From Saprospiraceae bacterium (lineage in GTDB: Bacteria; Bacteroidota; Bacteroidia; Chitinophagales; Saprospiraceae): DNA of 56,717 nt. The stretch covers positions 102,383 through 159,099 of the forward strand of contig JABSSL010000006.1 of assembly GCA_013214355.1 (NCBI GenBank). Direction: 5' to 3'. Position 1 is the stretch's first letter. Each line of letters starts with the position of its first letter. Of the stretch, positions 17,774 to 27,237 are shown in pieces. The position numbers and the translations under genes were made by a program. Under the pieces are notes generated by a model. It did not search any database. It was not told the origin of the DNA and saw only the letters and a program-made list of their open reading frames with translations.

Positions 17774-18034
17774 TTAGGAAACAGTAAGCAATTGAAAATT
17801 AAATAGAAAGTGTTGGACCTTTTCGGTCGGCATTTCACAGGGCTTCAGCTGATGTTCTCCCGAGGTGAGATAGTAATTGAAACTAATAAAGTCTTTGCCG
17901 CCCAATTCTTCGGCAAAGACTTTAATGCTTTTGCCCCCATTGAAATCGGTTCGACTGAGGCCATATTTCTTGCCCTCATATGCCGCCTCGGAGTAACCGA
18001 GCGGGATTTGTTGGATTTTTTCGAGAATAGTCAT
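17774..18034 (-). CDS. Small conserved-looking protein coupled to sigma-54 activator
   Basis: 86 residues, cytosolic. The ATG overlaps the TGA of the upstream activator (ATGA), which implies translational coupling. The sequence is compact, with [19 protein letters not shown] and [19 protein letters not shown], and ends [19 protein letters not shown], with one cysteine. The pattern is that of a small alpha/beta domain; I do not recognise a family. The coupling suggests a role linked to the regulator, perhaps as partner or target. Confidence 0.7.
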   Translation of the reverse strand: MTILEKIQQIPLGYSEAAYEGKKYGLSRTDFNGGKSIKVFAEELGGKDFISFNYYLTSGEHQLKPCEMPTEKVQHFLFNFQLLTVS

Positions 18035-20178
18035 GAGACCTTCTCTCTACTCAAAAAGTCCTCCTTCTTAATCCCTAACTTCCCCATCTTGGCAAATAAG
18101 GTCTTATCTTTCATACCTAAAATCCGGGCTGCCCCTCTATCACCACTTACCCGCCACTTGGTGTGAAAGAGCACTTCCAGGATATGTTGCTTTTGTTGCT
18201 CCTCAAAAGTCAAAAATCTATCCTTACTTATGGTTTGGGTTTCTTTGAGTGGCATCCAGGGGCCGGGAAAGAGGGTGTTGCCCGATTCTATGATCACTGC
18301 TCGCTCAATGATGTTTTCGAGCTCGCGGATATTGCCGGGGAAATCATATTTGGAAAGCCCTTCTAGGGTTTTCTTAGACAGGCGCTTGAAGGATTTACCA
18401 GATTTCGCACTGTATTTTTCTAGAAAGTGCTGGGCAAGTACAGGAATGTCACTTTTTCGCTCTCGTAAAGGGATATTATGTACGGGAAAAACATTTAATC
18501 GATAGTACAAGTCTTCTCGAAACTTTCCTTCCTTGACCATGGCTTCCAAATCGCGATTGGTAGCGGCAATTACCCGGATATTGACCTTGGTCGTCTCATT
18601 GTCTCCTAGTCGATCAAATTCTCCCTCCTGTAGGACCCGTAATAGCTTGGGTTGTAACTCTAGGGGGAGTTCGCCAATCTCATCCAAGAAAATGGTTCCC
18701 TTATCGGCTAGCTCAAATTTTCCAATTTTATCAGCAATGGCTCCCGTGAAGGACCCCTTTTTATGCCCAAACAACTCACTTTCGAATAAGTCTTTCGGGA
18801 GCGTGGCACAATTTACTTTGATCAAAGGCTTATCCTTACGGGCACTGAGCTGGTGGGCTGATCTGGCGAGCAATTCTTTCCCAGTGCCAGATTCTCCTGT
18901 GATTAAGATGGTGGATTCAGTAGGGGCTACCTTTTCGATTTGCTGTAAAACTGTTTTGTAGGTTTCATTTTGACAAATGATCTGTTCGAAGTTATGATCT
19001 AGCTTGATCTCTTCCTGTAAGTATTCATTTTCAATTTCTAGCTGCGCTTTTAAGTTCTTGATCTCATTTAAGGCCTCTCTTAACTCCACTTCCCGCCGCT
19101 TCCTTTCGGTGATATCCCGGACAATACAAACCGCGTAAGGAATTCCCATAAACTCTACATAATTGACTTTCACCTCGGTGGTTACATAGGTGCCATTTTT
19201 GTGTCTTTGCAAGGCCTCGAAGGTGATCGTTTCTTTTTTGTTTTCCTTGAGGAATTTGAAGTTTTTGTTGAACTGGGCTTTGGGAAAGCCCGGAGCAATT
19301 TTGAATAGATTCAGCGACTTGATCTCTTCTGTGGTATACCCTGATTCAGACTCAAACGCCTTATTGGCTTTCACCAGCTTCGCCTCTTCGTCTAACCAAA
19401 AAATCACGTCCTTAGCATAGTCTAAGGTTTCGCTAACCAATAATAGAGATTGCTCCTTCTCCTTTAGGTCCGTGACATCCTGGTAGGTTCCGTAGATCTT
19501 CTTTGTCTTCCCATCACTCACCTCTGGCGTTACAATCACGCGAACCCATTTCGGTGTTTCTTCATCTTCGGAACTAAGTTGTAAGGTGGAGTCGTAGGAC
19601 GCCCCATGTCGGATCGCATTACTGAAGGCCCTCTTCATCGTGTCCGCTTCTTTGAACCGGGATACAATTTGGGCTGGCAGTAGCTCCTTAGGACTATCGA
19701 TGTCAAAAATGCAGAGGGTGGTTTGGGAGGCAATAATCGTTTCATCCATCAGATTCCATTTCCAACCGCCTACGGAAATGGCCTTTTCCGTCTTTTCTAA
19801 GATCCTTCGGTAGTAGATTGACTCGGAAATATCTCTGATAATCCCAAACAGTAACTCTTTTCCATTATTTGAGAAAAAGAGAGAAAAAACTTCTACCAGC
19901 TGATCCTCACCATTCTTTTTTCGATGGGTTGTTTTGAATTGGTTGGTTCTTTCCTGCTTTACGATCTGCCAGTGTCGCCTCCATTTTTCTTCGGTTAAGC
20001 TTGGATTTACATCATACATGGATAGTTTTCTCATTTCTTCCTTGCTATACATCAGTGTATTACAGAAGGAAGTATTTGAATATATGATGTTGGCATTTTC
20101 ATCCGCCCAGACAATATCATAAGGAGAGGCTTCTACAAACCATTTGCTGACCGTATGGAGAAAGGAAACATCGAGCAT
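18031..20178 (-). CDS. PAS-domain sigma-54-dependent transcriptional activator
   Basis: 715 residues. Three PAS-like domains lie at about 8-120, 130-240 and 250-360, each ending in a PAC-like 'IRDISE / YQDVTD / VRDITERK' strand. A coiled coil (360-395) connects to the AAA+ domain (400-630): Walker A GESGTGKE at 428-435, GSFTGA sigma-54 contact loop at 475-480 (Ser in place of the more common Ala), Walker B TIFLDE at 495-500, and sensor motif [11 protein letters not shown] Fis-type HTH ends the protein (660-705, [20 protein letters not shown]). It senses an intracellular small molecule or redox cue through PAS and activates RNA polymerase with RpoN. It is divergent from the 20398 gene, whose upstream region carries a sigma-54-type promoter. 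Confidence 0.93.
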   Translation of the reverse strand: MLDVSFLHTVSKWFVEASPYDIVWADENANIIYSNTSFCNTLMYSKEEMRKLSMYDVNPSLTEEKWRRHWQIVKQERTNQFKTTHRKKNGEDQLVEVFSLFFSNNGKELLFGIIRDISESIYYRRILEKTEKAISVGGWKWNLMDETIIASQTTLCIFDIDSPKELLPAQIVSRFKEADTMKRAFSNAIRHGASYDSTLQLSSEDEETPKWVRVIVTPEVSDGKTKKIYGTYQDVTDLKEKEQSLLLVSETLDYAKDVIFWLDEEAKLVKANKAFESESGYTTEEIKSLNLFKIAPGFPKAQFNKNFKFLKENKKETITFEALQRHKNGTYVTTEVKVNYVEFMGIPYAVCIVRDITERKRREVELREALNEIKNLKAQLEIENEYLQEEIKLDHNFEQIICQNETYKTVLQQIEKVAPTESTILITGESGTGKELLARSAHQLSARKDKPLIKVNCATLPKDLFESELFGHKKGSFTGAIADKIGKFELADKGTIFLDEIGELPLELQPKLLRVLQEGEFDRLGDNETTKVNIRVIAATNRDLEAMVKEGKFREDLYYRLNVFPVHNIPLRERKSDIPVLAQHFLEKYSAKSGKSFKRLSKKTLEGLSKYDFPGNIRELENIIERAVIIESGNTLFPGPWMPLKETQTISKDRFLTFEEQQKQHILEVLFHTKWRVSGDRGAARILGMKDKTLFAKMGKLGIKKEDFLSREKVS

Positions 20179-20327
20179 GATTCCGCAATTTGATAGATGG
20201 ATAGAAAGTCATTGAACAAGGAAAAAACAAGAAGGTTTTTCTCAAATAATAGAAAAATCCACGATGGCAGAAATGTTGGTTTTTAGTCGGTTTCCACAAG
20301 GTTTTGATAATCAGTTTTTTATCGAGT

Positions 20328-20342
20328 TGGCACGTCGATTGG
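20328..20342 (+). promoter_or_regulatory. Sigma-54 (-24/-12) promoter
   Basis: TGGCACG (20328-20334), four bases, then TTGG (20339-20342) matches TGGCACG-N4-TTGC except for the final C. The GG of -24 and the G of -12 are 12 bases apart, as required. Transcription would start near 20354, about 45 bases before the ATG at 20398. The neighbouring activator belongs to the RpoN-dependent family. Confidence 0.7.
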
Positions 20343-20397
20343 AATAGAGGAGGCAGATTTTGAAAATTTACATTGAATTAAAAAATAGAACCAAAAA

Positions 20398-21165
20398 ATG
20401 AAAAAGTTATTCTCAATCACCATCGTCGCTTTGTTATTTGCTACTACAGTAAACGCACAGTGGAAACAATACAATCCTAATCCTGATAATGATCCAGCAA
20501 ATGCTTCTAAGGATCTACTAAATCCAACCAATCACTCACTCTTGTTGATTGATCACCAGAGCCAAATGGCATTTGCGGTAGAATCTCAACCCATTGAGGA
20601 GTTGCGTAACAATCTAGGTTTGCTTAGTGAAGCAGCAGTACTTTATGATGTACCTACTATCGTTACAACTATCGCTGAGAAATCCTTTAGCGGACCTGTT
20701 TTCCCAGAAATTCGCGAGATTTTCACAGATCGTAGCAAATATATCGATCGAAGTACCATGAATACTTGGGAAGATACTCGAGTGGTAAAAGAGATTGAAA
20801 AGATGGGGAATAAGAAGATCGTCATTGCGGGTCTTTGGACAGAAGTATGTGTATTGTTCCCAACACTTTCAGCTATTGAAGATGGGTATGATGTCTATAT
20901 CGTCACAGATGCATCTGGTGGACTTTCCCAAGAGGCACATGATATGGCGGTTCAACGTGCCATTCAAGCTGGAGCCAAGCCCATTACTTCTCTCCAATAC
21001 ATGCTGGAAATCCATAGAGACTGGGCAAGAAGCGAAACCTACAACGAGATCGTACGCATCTCCAAAAAGTATGGCGGAGCTTATGGCTTAGGTATCGATT
21101 ATATCAAAACGATGAGTAAGTGGATGACTGGAAAAGAAGCTAGCGAAGCTGAAGGTGATAACTAG
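20398..21165 (+). CDS. YcaC-like isochorismatase-family hydrolase, exported
   Basis: 255 residues. A signal peptide (1-20, ending VNAQ) precedes a cysteine-hydrolase fold: LLLIDHQSQMAFAV with Asp52, then MNTWEDTRVVKEI, and the nucleophile Cys151 in IAGLWTEVCVLFPTLSAIE, then VYIVTDASGGLSQEAHDMAV and EIHRDWARSETY. This closely follows E. coli YcaC (INAWD, TDASGT, ELHRDW), a subgroup in which the third catalytic residue is unclear. Such enzymes hydrolyse amides or related carbamoyl-type bonds. Export is unusual for the family. It is the first gene downstream of a sigma-54-type promoter, with the amidohydrolase 127 bases further on. Confidence 0.9.
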   Translation: MKKLFSITIVALLFATTVNAQWKQYNPNPDNDPANASKDLLNPTNHSLLLIDHQSQMAFAVESQPIEELRNNLGLLSEAAVLYDVPTIVTTIAEKSFSGPVFPEIREIFTDRSKYIDRSTMNTWEDTRVVKEIEKMGNKKIVIAGLWTEVCVLFPTLSAIEDGYDVYIVTDASGGLSQEAHDMAVQRAIQAGAKPITSLQYMLEIHRDWARSETYNEIVRISKKYGGAYGLGIDYIKTMSKWMTGKEASEAEGDN

Positions 21166-21202
21166 TAAGCAGCCCAGATAATTCATTATACGTTAATAGG
21201 AG

Positions 21203-21271
21203 AACTGATTTAAGCCTTGAGATGGCAGACTAGGCCTAGGCCAATCTCCAGGAAATAGGTTTAAATCAGTT
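21203..21271 (+). other. Nested hairpin between two operon genes
   Basis: AACTGATTTAAGCC (21203-21216) pairs with GGTTTAAATCAGTT (21258-21271), 13 of 14 Watson-Crick with one G-T. Inside, GAGAT (21220-21224) can pair with ATCTC (21244-21248). It may be a processing or attenuating structure between the hydrolase and amidohydrolase genes. Confidence 0.55.
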
Positions 21272-21292
21272 CCAGCCATATACCAATCAACT

Positions 21293-23131
21293 ATGGAAAA
21301 ATCATTCAAAAATAGTATGCGCCGCAGGGACTTTATAAAGGGTTCACTCGGGGCTGGGCTTAGCGGAATAGCCATGGCAACGCCTTTTAATAGACTATTG
21401 GCACAACAGCAGGCTGGGGTAGCAGACTTAGTAGTTCGCAACGCTAAGGTAACGACCATCGATCCGAAAATTCCGAGCGCTCAGGCTTTTGCCATTAAAG
21501 ATGGGGTGTTTTCTCGGGTCGGTTCTAATAGTGCCATGGCAGATTTAATTGGTGCAAACACTAAGGTTATCGATGCTCAGGGCCATCGAGTTATCCCAGG
21601 TCTGAACGATTCACATACACATGGTATTCGAGAAGGTCTCCATTTTGGTCTAGAACTAAGATGGGATTGGGTGAATTCAGTGGAAGAAGCGCTGGCGATG
21701 CTAGCAGAAGAGGTAAAACACACGCCCAAAGGTCAATGGATTAGAGTGGTGGGAGGTTTTTCTTGGGAACAGTTTCGAGAGAAAAGAATGCCTACCTTAG
21801 AGGAGATCAATAAAATTGCCCCTGACCACCCTGTCTACATCTTCTACCTATACGCGTATGGCATGCTCAACAAGAAAGCCATAGAAACGCTGAGTTATGA
21901 CAAGGCCCCTATTGATCTATATCACAAAGGCAGAATTGAAAAAGATCGGTACGGAAGAGCAACGGGAATCATTACCGCTGCACCTTCTGGTTTGATCATG
22001 TACAAAACTCTGACCAAGCTTCCGACCAAAAGCAGAGAACAGCAGATACTGGGAACCCGTCATTTCATGAACGAAATGAATGCTTTGGGGCTTACCTCTA
22101 TCTCAGATGCTGGTGGCGGCGGAATGCAATATCCAGATGCTTATGGCGTCATCCATGATGTCCATAAACAGGGCCATTCAACAGTGAGAGTAGGTATACA
22201 TACCTTCCCACAAGTAGGTGGGCGTGAATATGAGGACTATAAGAAATGGATCGGCATGATCAAGCCAGGTGATGGTGATGACATGTTACGTTTCATCGGT
22301 GGCGGCGAGAATATCTGTTGGGCGGCCTATGATTATGAGATCTTCGCACAGCAGCGTCCGAACTTAGAAAAAAATGTACGAGAAGTAGCGCTTCCCATCT
22401 ACAAGTTGCTAGCTGAAAACAACTGGCCTTGGAGACAGCATATCACCTACGATGAATCGGCAGAAATTCTGTTAGATATCTATGAGGAAGTTGCAGCAGC
22501 AGGAGACGGAAAGTTGCCCGCAGGGACCTATATTGATCATGGCGAAACTTTTTCTGAAAAGACCTTGGAGCGGATCGCAAAACTCAACTTAGGGATTGCC
22601 ATCCAGAATAGAATCTGTTACCAAGCGGAAGATTTCGTTCAGCGTTATGGCGCTGCGAAGCTGGCGCAAACACCTCCAGTCAGAAAGATGTTGAAAATGG
22701 GGATTCCCGTTGGCGGAGGAACAGATGCAACCCGAGTGAGTTCTTATAATCCATGGTACTCTATCCATTGGTTAGCTACCGGAAAATCGAGAGGGGGGCG
22801 TCAGATGTATGGAGATGATAATATCCTTACTCGAGAAGAGGCTTTAGGCTTATGGACTAAGGGATCTGCGTGGTTTACAGGAGATTCTGGTAGTAAAGGA
22901 GCAATTCAGGCGGGACAGTTGGGTGATTTTACTATCTTAAACCAAGATGTAATGGAAGTGCCAGATGCATTGATCCCAAGAACACATGCTAAGCTAACAG
23001 CGGTTGGTGGAGATGTGGTCCACGCTTATGGTGCATTTGAAAAGTTTGCTCCACAGGCGTTACCAGATGTTGGACCAGATTGGTCGCCATTGTATCGCGC
23101 TGGTGATTTTAGGAAGCTTTACCTGGGTTAA
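21293..23131 (+). CDS. YtcJ-like metal-dependent amidohydrolase, Tat-exported
   Basis: 612 residues. The start carries a twin-arginine signal (RRRDFIKGSLGAGL, about 10-23) and an AQQQ cleavage area near 39. The amidohydrolase-3 (YtcJ) layout follows: a small beta domain DLVVRNAKVTTIDP, then the metal motif VIPGLNDSHTHG, a TIM-barrel body with SDAGGGGMQYPDAYG, IDHGETF and a late IPVGGGTDATRVSSYNPW. The C-terminus ends in the beta domain QLGDFTILNQDVMEVPDALI. Such enzymes cleave C-N or C-O bonds of amides, ureas or carbamates. Its order after a YcaC-like hydrolase fits a two-step amide degradation in the periplasm; the substrate is unknown. Confidence 0.9.
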   Translation: MEKSFKNSMRRRDFIKGSLGAGLSGIAMATPFNRLLAQQQAGVADLVVRNAKVTTIDPKIPSAQAFAIKDGVFSRVGSNSAMADLIGANTKVIDAQGHRVIPGLNDSHTHGIREGLHFGLELRWDWVNSVEEALAMLAEEVKHTPKGQWIRVVGGFSWEQFREKRMPTLEEINKIAPDHPVYIFYLYAYGMLNKKAIETLSYDKAPIDLYHKGRIEKDRYGRATGIITAAPSGLIMYKTLTKLPTKSREQQILGTRHFMNEMNALGLTSISDAGGGGMQYPDAYGVIHDVHKQGHSTVRVGIHTFPQVGGREYEDYKKWIGMIKPGDGDDMLRFIGGGENICWAAYDYEIFAQQRPNLEKNVREVALPIYKLLAENNWPWRQHITYDESAEILLDIYEEVAAAGDGKLPAGTYIDHGETFSEKTLERIAKLNLGIAIQNRICYQAEDFVQRYGAAKLAQTPPVRKMLKMGIPVGGGTDATRVSSYNPWYSIHWLATGKSRGGRQMYGDDNILTREEALGLWTKGSAWFTGDSGSKGAIQAGQLGDFTILNQDVMEVPDALIPRTHAKLTAVGGDVVHAYGAFEKFAPQALPDVGPDWSPLYRAGDFRKLYLG

Positions 23132-23515
23132 AAAACTTTAATCTTTTAGAAGGCCATAAGAGGTTTTCTAATGTTTTGACAAATAGTTGATTAGCCCGAA
23201 GAGAAGTCGGTTTAGTTTGTGGATAAGGAGAGGTATGGTTGATTGATCCTGAGTCTTCTGAGGTGATTCTAGCATAGTCTCCGGGTAAATATCACAGATG
23301 ATATTACAGCCGAGGTCTACTGCGTTTGATTGAGAGGTAGTATGCTGAATCCTAATAATACTGGCATAAAGCAATATATTGAAACGGGGAAAGGTGCTTC
23401 CATGAGTCTCCAGGCAGTTTGCCTTTCGGACACTCGATTGGAGGTAGCTTTCCGGTTTTGGTAAACTGCCAAGGATTCCATGCATACGATTTACTAATCT
23501 TAAGAGGATAATAGG
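23132..23515. other. Intergenic region, nothing recognised
   Basis: 384 bases between the amidohydrolase and YceI genes. Leftward reading frames are present (23168-23578) but their translations lack protein-like character and overlap the start of the YceI gene. A weak TTAGAA/TTCTAA pair follows the amidohydrolase stop. No clear promoter box or RNA was seen. Confidence 0.4.
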
Positions 23516-24061
23516 ATGAATACCATTCCTGTAGTAAAAACGGCTTGGGGAGTAGACCCCGCACACTCGGAAATTCACTTCAAGGTAAAGTACATGATGA
23601 TCTCAACGATCACCGGTGCCTTTAATGAATTTGAAGGGGGTATGGTTTCAGAAGAAGAAGACTTTCAGAGGGCTAGTATCGTATTTTCCGCTGAGGTTAA
23701 TAGCATCGACACCAATAACGAACAACGAGACGAGCATCTTAAATCAGATGACTTCTTCGGTGCAGCTCAATACCAGAAACTAAGTTTTCAGTCCAAGTCT
23801 TTTACGAAGAAATCCACTGGCGACTATAGACTGATAGGTGACCTTACGATTCGTGATCAAACGAAAGAGATAGAATTGGATGTAAAATACAACGGAACAG
23901 CTGTTGACTTTTACGGTCAAGTGAAAGCCGGATTTGAGTTGTCTGGGAAAATCAACCGTAAAGATTTTGGTCTGAAATGGAATACCATCATCGAATCGGG
24001 AGGCTTAATGGTTAGCGAAATGGTTCGCTTGGCCATCAATATCCAATTAGTCAAAAAATAG
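23516..24061 (+). CDS. YceI-family lipid-binding-like protein
   Basis: 181 residues without a signal peptide. The YceI lipocalin-like pattern is complete: WGVDPAHSEIHFKVKYMMISTITGAFNEFEG, then IVFSAEVNSIDTNNEQRDEHLKSDDFFGAAQYQKLSFQS, then GDLTIRDQTKEIELDVKYNG and NRKDFGLKWN. YceI proteins form a beta-barrel binding isoprenoid-type lipids and often respond to acid, osmotic or solvent stress. Most are periplasmic; this one starts directly at the domain and may be cytosolic. It stands alone upstream of the porin gene. Confidence 0.92.
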   Translation: MNTIPVVKTAWGVDPAHSEIHFKVKYMMISTITGAFNEFEGGMVSEEEDFQRASIVFSAEVNSIDTNNEQRDEHLKSDDFFGAAQYQKLSFQSKSFTKKSTGDYRLIGDLTIRDQTKEIELDVKYNGTAVDFYGQVKAGFELSGKINRKDFGLKWNTIIESGGLMVSEMVRLAINIQLVKK

Positions 24062-24176
24062 ATCAAAGAACTTTTACCTGATAAACCGAGGGACTTCTAG
24101 TGTGCGTATGTACTTCTTATCTGCAAGTCAGCATGAGAATACTTCTGGGGTATGTGCTAGTCAGGTATTCGTTAAG

Positions 24177-24183
24177 AAAGGAG
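24177..24183 (+). promoter_or_regulatory. Shine-Dalgarno-like site fixing the porin start
   Basis: AAAGGAG lies four bases before the ATG at 24188. Such sites are rare in Bacteroidota, and this one supports the chosen start. Confidence 0.5.
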
Positions 24184-24187
24184 AAAA

Positions 24188-25600
24188 ATGCAAGGCTGCT
24201 TTTCTTTCATAACTTGGAGCTTAATAAGGCGAATTTCATTTGCGCTATCTATACTGTTCTTGTTTTTGAGTGCTGGGCTGATACATGGTCAAAGCGCTCC
24301 CAACAAGACAATGCCGGGCTTTAAATTTCTGAGATCAGATGAAGATTATACCTTCCTAAAAGAGGATCCGAGGAAATCGATCTTTTGGAATCGGATCAAA
24401 TACCTATCCCTGGGAGAAGGTAGTTTTGTCAGCCTAGGAGGAGATATTCGCACCGAGACACAAGTATTGCGGAATGAAGCTTGGCAAGCGGGAAATCATG
24501 ATGTGGCTTTATTTCAGCGATTTATGCTACATACGGACTGGAGATTGGGAAAGCACGTACGGGTATTTGGCCAGCTAAAAAATGGCTTTACTATCGGTAG
24601 AAACGGGCCACCATTTTTCCTAAATGAGGATGCCCTGGATGTCCACCAATTGTTTGTTGGGCTAGAATTTGGAAATTCCACTTTTGAAATTGGGCGGCGT
24701 GAAATTCGGTATGGTGCACGGCGCTTGATTAGCGTTCGGGAAGGTACGAACGTCAGGCAGTCCTTTGACGGGCTTCGGTGGATATGGAAAAAGGATAAGC
24801 ATCAATTTGATGTACTGTTCTATGCCTATAATCCGCAGAGGGTAGGGGTTTTTGATAATTCCTTTAATACGGACCAATTGCTTTGGGGAGGGTACTGGGT
24901 GTGGAACGCTGCATCCGAAGAGCAACTGAATTTTGACTTCTATTATCTAGGGGTACGCAACAATGCTCCTTCCTTCGAAGCTGGTAATTTGAAAGAGACC
25001 CGGCATTCTTACGGCATACGACATTGGGGAACAAATGGCCGATGGAGTTTTAATAACGAAGCCATTTTTCAAACTGGACGCTTTGGAGATGGGAATATCA
25101 GAGCCTGGACGATTTCCACCGATACTTACTACCAATTTCCAGGCAAGAACAAGCCCACTTTGGGCTTGAAGGCGCAGGTAATTAGCGGAGATGAAAACCC
25201 GGAAGATGGCACGCTTCAAACCTTTAATCCCTTATATCCCAGAGGTGGATATTTCGGTCTATTGGCATTGATAGGACCAGCCAATATTTTTGATGTTCAC
25301 CCCTCTTTCAAGCTTTCCTTTGGTGGAAATTGGCAGTTGAATTTGGATTGGGATGTCTTTTGGCGGCATCGCCTAAATGATGGGATTTACTTTCCTTCTG
25401 GAAGGCTTAATGTGTCGGGGCAGAGCGCCACGCAGCGATTTATTGGCCATCAGCCAGGGGTGCAGTTGGGGTATGCCGTGAGTCGGTTTATGGAGGTAGA
25501 GGCCTCCTATTTCCTATTTGTGGCTGGAGATTTTATTGAAGAAGTTTCTGACGGGAAAAATTTCTCTCAGTTTGGTACCTCAATCAACATTAAGTTTTGA
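24188..25600 (+). CDS. Alginate-export-type outer-membrane beta-barrel
   Basis: 470 residues. The N-terminus (about 1-36) is a long hydrophobic signal segment ending LIHGQS. The mature protein has alternating-residue beta strands and closely follows the AlgE-like alginate export domain: ILSLGEG-type start (YLSLGEGSFVSLGGDIRTETQV), LFQRFMLHTDWRLGKHVRVFGQLKNGF, then FVGLEFGNSTFEIGRREIRYG, LRWIWKKDKHQFDVLFYAY. The chain ends NFSQFGTSINIKF, with the aromatic last residue typical of outer-membrane barrels. The family includes exporters and porins for anionic or hydrophobic compounds; substrate unknown. An SD-like AAAGGAG precedes the start. Confidence 0.85.
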   Translation: MQGCFSFITWSLIRRISFALSILFLFLSAGLIHGQSAPNKTMPGFKFLRSDEDYTFLKEDPRKSIFWNRIKYLSLGEGSFVSLGGDIRTETQVLRNEAWQAGNHDVALFQRFMLHTDWRLGKHVRVFGQLKNGFTIGRNGPPFFLNEDALDVHQLFVGLEFGNSTFEIGRREIRYGARRLISVREGTNVRQSFDGLRWIWKKDKHQFDVLFYAYNPQRVGVFDNSFNTDQLLWGGYWVWNAASEEQLNFDFYYLGVRNNAPSFEAGNLKETRHSYGIRHWGTNGRWSFNNEAIFQTGRFGDGNIRAWTISTDTYYQFPGKNKPTLGLKAQVISGDENPEDGTLQTFNPLYPRGGYFGLLALIGPANIFDVHPSFKLSFGGNWQLNLDWDVFWRHRLNDGIYFPSGRLNVSGQSATQRFIGHQPGVQLGYAVSRFMEVEASYFLFVAGDFIEEVSDGKNFSQFGTSINIKF

Positions 25601-25830
25601 TGGAAATAGCTCTGATAACTTAAATGCCTGATGAAGAAGTACAGATACTTGCCAGGATACGCTGAGTAAGCCTGTTGATCTTGATTCCGAAAACACTATT
25701 GAAACTAGTCACTTCCTTATTGCTGCCTGTCAAGGATAAGCTAATATCATTGAACTTGGCTAATGGCCATAGGGGGCGTGCTATGCTATAGCTGATATTA
25801 TCATTGAACCGATCTAAAACCAATCCATCC

Positions 25831-27237
25831 ATGGAGAATACCAATAATACCAGAAGGTCATTTCTGAGAAGAGCCAGTTTGGCCTCGCTAGGCGCTACTA
25901 CAATTCCTGTCCTTGGAGCAGGCATAGCCGGCTGCGAAACCCCAGTCGCCGAATCTACCACCACGACTGAAACCAAGCATTTTGCTACCACCGTAGTTAG
26001 AAGAAACATTGCGGATATACCCGTTGATGATCCGGAAATTCAAGTATTGAAAGACGCGATCAAAATTCTTAAAGATCGTTCCGAGAAATCACCATTGGAC
26101 CCCATGGGATGGACGGCACACGGGATGTTGCACGCTACCTTTTGTGCCACCAGTATTTATTCCAACCAGGTTCACTATAACTGGTACGTCTGGCCTTGGC
26201 ACCGTCTCTATCTATGGGCGATGGAACAGAAGCTGCAAAAGGCGGTGAACGAGCCTAAACTTGCCCTGCATTATTGGGATTGGACCAAGTCCAATTTCAT
26301 CCCAGGGCATTATTGGGGAGACGAAAGCAATCCGCTTTATAATGTGACGAGATTGGTATCTCAAACCGATGAAATTCCAAAAGACTTCATCAATGTCGGA
26401 GCAGCATTTCGAGCTGCTCACTATAAGACCTTTGGCGGTTATCCTGCTATCAAGAAGAGAGGAGAGTCGCAGCTAGACGGGATTGCTGAGCAGTCTTTTC
26501 ACAACAATATCCACAATTGGATTGGCGGTCAAATGGCGACTTTCGCTGAATCCGGTTTTGATCCCATCTTCTATGCCCATCATGGCAATTGCGATCGAAT
26601 CTGGGATGCTTGGCGTGCCTACAGTCCGGATAACATTCTACCCGATAATGAGGAATGGCTAGAAAAAAGACTCTTTGCTACAGATGGAAATGGCCGGCCC
26701 GTAGATTTCAAAATTAAGGAACTACTCGATTCGGAAGCACTTGGGTATCGCTTTGCGGACTTAGATCTTAACCCTACTTTTTGCAATCCTTATGTAGAAG
26801 CAGATAAGCCAGTGAGAAAGGCGTCGAAGCAAGATTGTATCGCACCCTTAAATCTGGCTACCTCAAGTACAGATGCTATTTACAAAGAGTTTGTTGGAAA
26901 AGAACGTACGCACGTTATTCTACACTTTGAAAGAGCACAATTACCGTATCAACCCTACTGCGCACGCGTCTTTTTTGAATATGACAAAAACGGAGCGAAG
27001 CAGAGTACCTACACCGGTACTTTTACCATCTTACCCATCCTGGATCTAGATTCTGTCTTATTGCAGAATGGCGTACATCTGCAGATTGAAATTGAAAAAG
27101 AGATAGCGGATGCCATCGAACAGAAAAAGGGTATTCAAGTTATTTTTCAGCCGGTCCCACTTCCCAACCGCAGCATACCGGACGAGATATTGAAGTTGGA
27201 AAATATATCCTTAGAAACCAACTATGAGTATGAATAG
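25831..27237 (+). CDS. Tyrosinase / plant-type polyphenol oxidase, Tat-exported
   Basis: 468 residues from the ATG at 25831 (a TTG nine codons upstream is less likely). A Tat signal NTRRSFLRRASLASLG comes first. CuA ligands are probably His101 (LHATFC), His115 (QVHYNW) and His124 (WPWHRLYL); CuB ligands His224 and His228 (FHNNIH) and His250/251 (FYAHHGNCDRIW). Cys105 lies four residues after His101, exactly where plant catechol oxidases form a Cys-His thioether. The tail matches the plant PPO DWL (EEWLEKRLFATD, LGYRFADL) and KFDV (YCARVFFEYDKNG) domains. It would oxidise phenols to quinones using O2. The gene overlaps the copper chaperone gene by 14 bases. Confidence 0.93.
   Translation: MENTNNTRRSFLRRASLASLGATTIPVLGAGIAGCETPVAESTTTTETKHFATTVVRRNIADIPVDDPEIQVLKDAIKILKDRSEKSPLDPMGWTAHGMLHATFCATSIYSNQVHYNWYVWPWHRLYLWAMEQKLQKAVNEPKLALHYWDWTKSNFIPGHYWGDESNPLYNVTRLVSQTDEIPKDFINVGAAFRAAHYKTFGGYPAIKKRGESQLDGIAEQSFHNNIHNWIGGQMATFAESGFDPIFYAHHGNCDRIWDAWRAYSPDNILPDNEEWLEKRLFATDGNGRPVDFKIKELLDSEALGYRFADLDLNPTFCNPYVEADKPVRKASKQDCIAPLNLATSSTDAIYKEFVGKERTHVILHFERAQLPYQPYCARVFFEYDKNGAKQSTYTGTFTILPILDLDSVLLQNGVHLQIEIEKEIADAIEQKKGIQVIFQPVPLPNRSIPDEILKLENISLETNYEYE

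Noticed and set aside
23168-23578. Leftward 136-residue frame before YceI
   Set aside because: Runs into the YceI coding region on the other strand and has no recognisable domain or signal.
24100-24324. Rightward 74-residue frame over the porin start
   Set aside because: Alternative frame; the porin has an SD-like site, signal peptide and family match.
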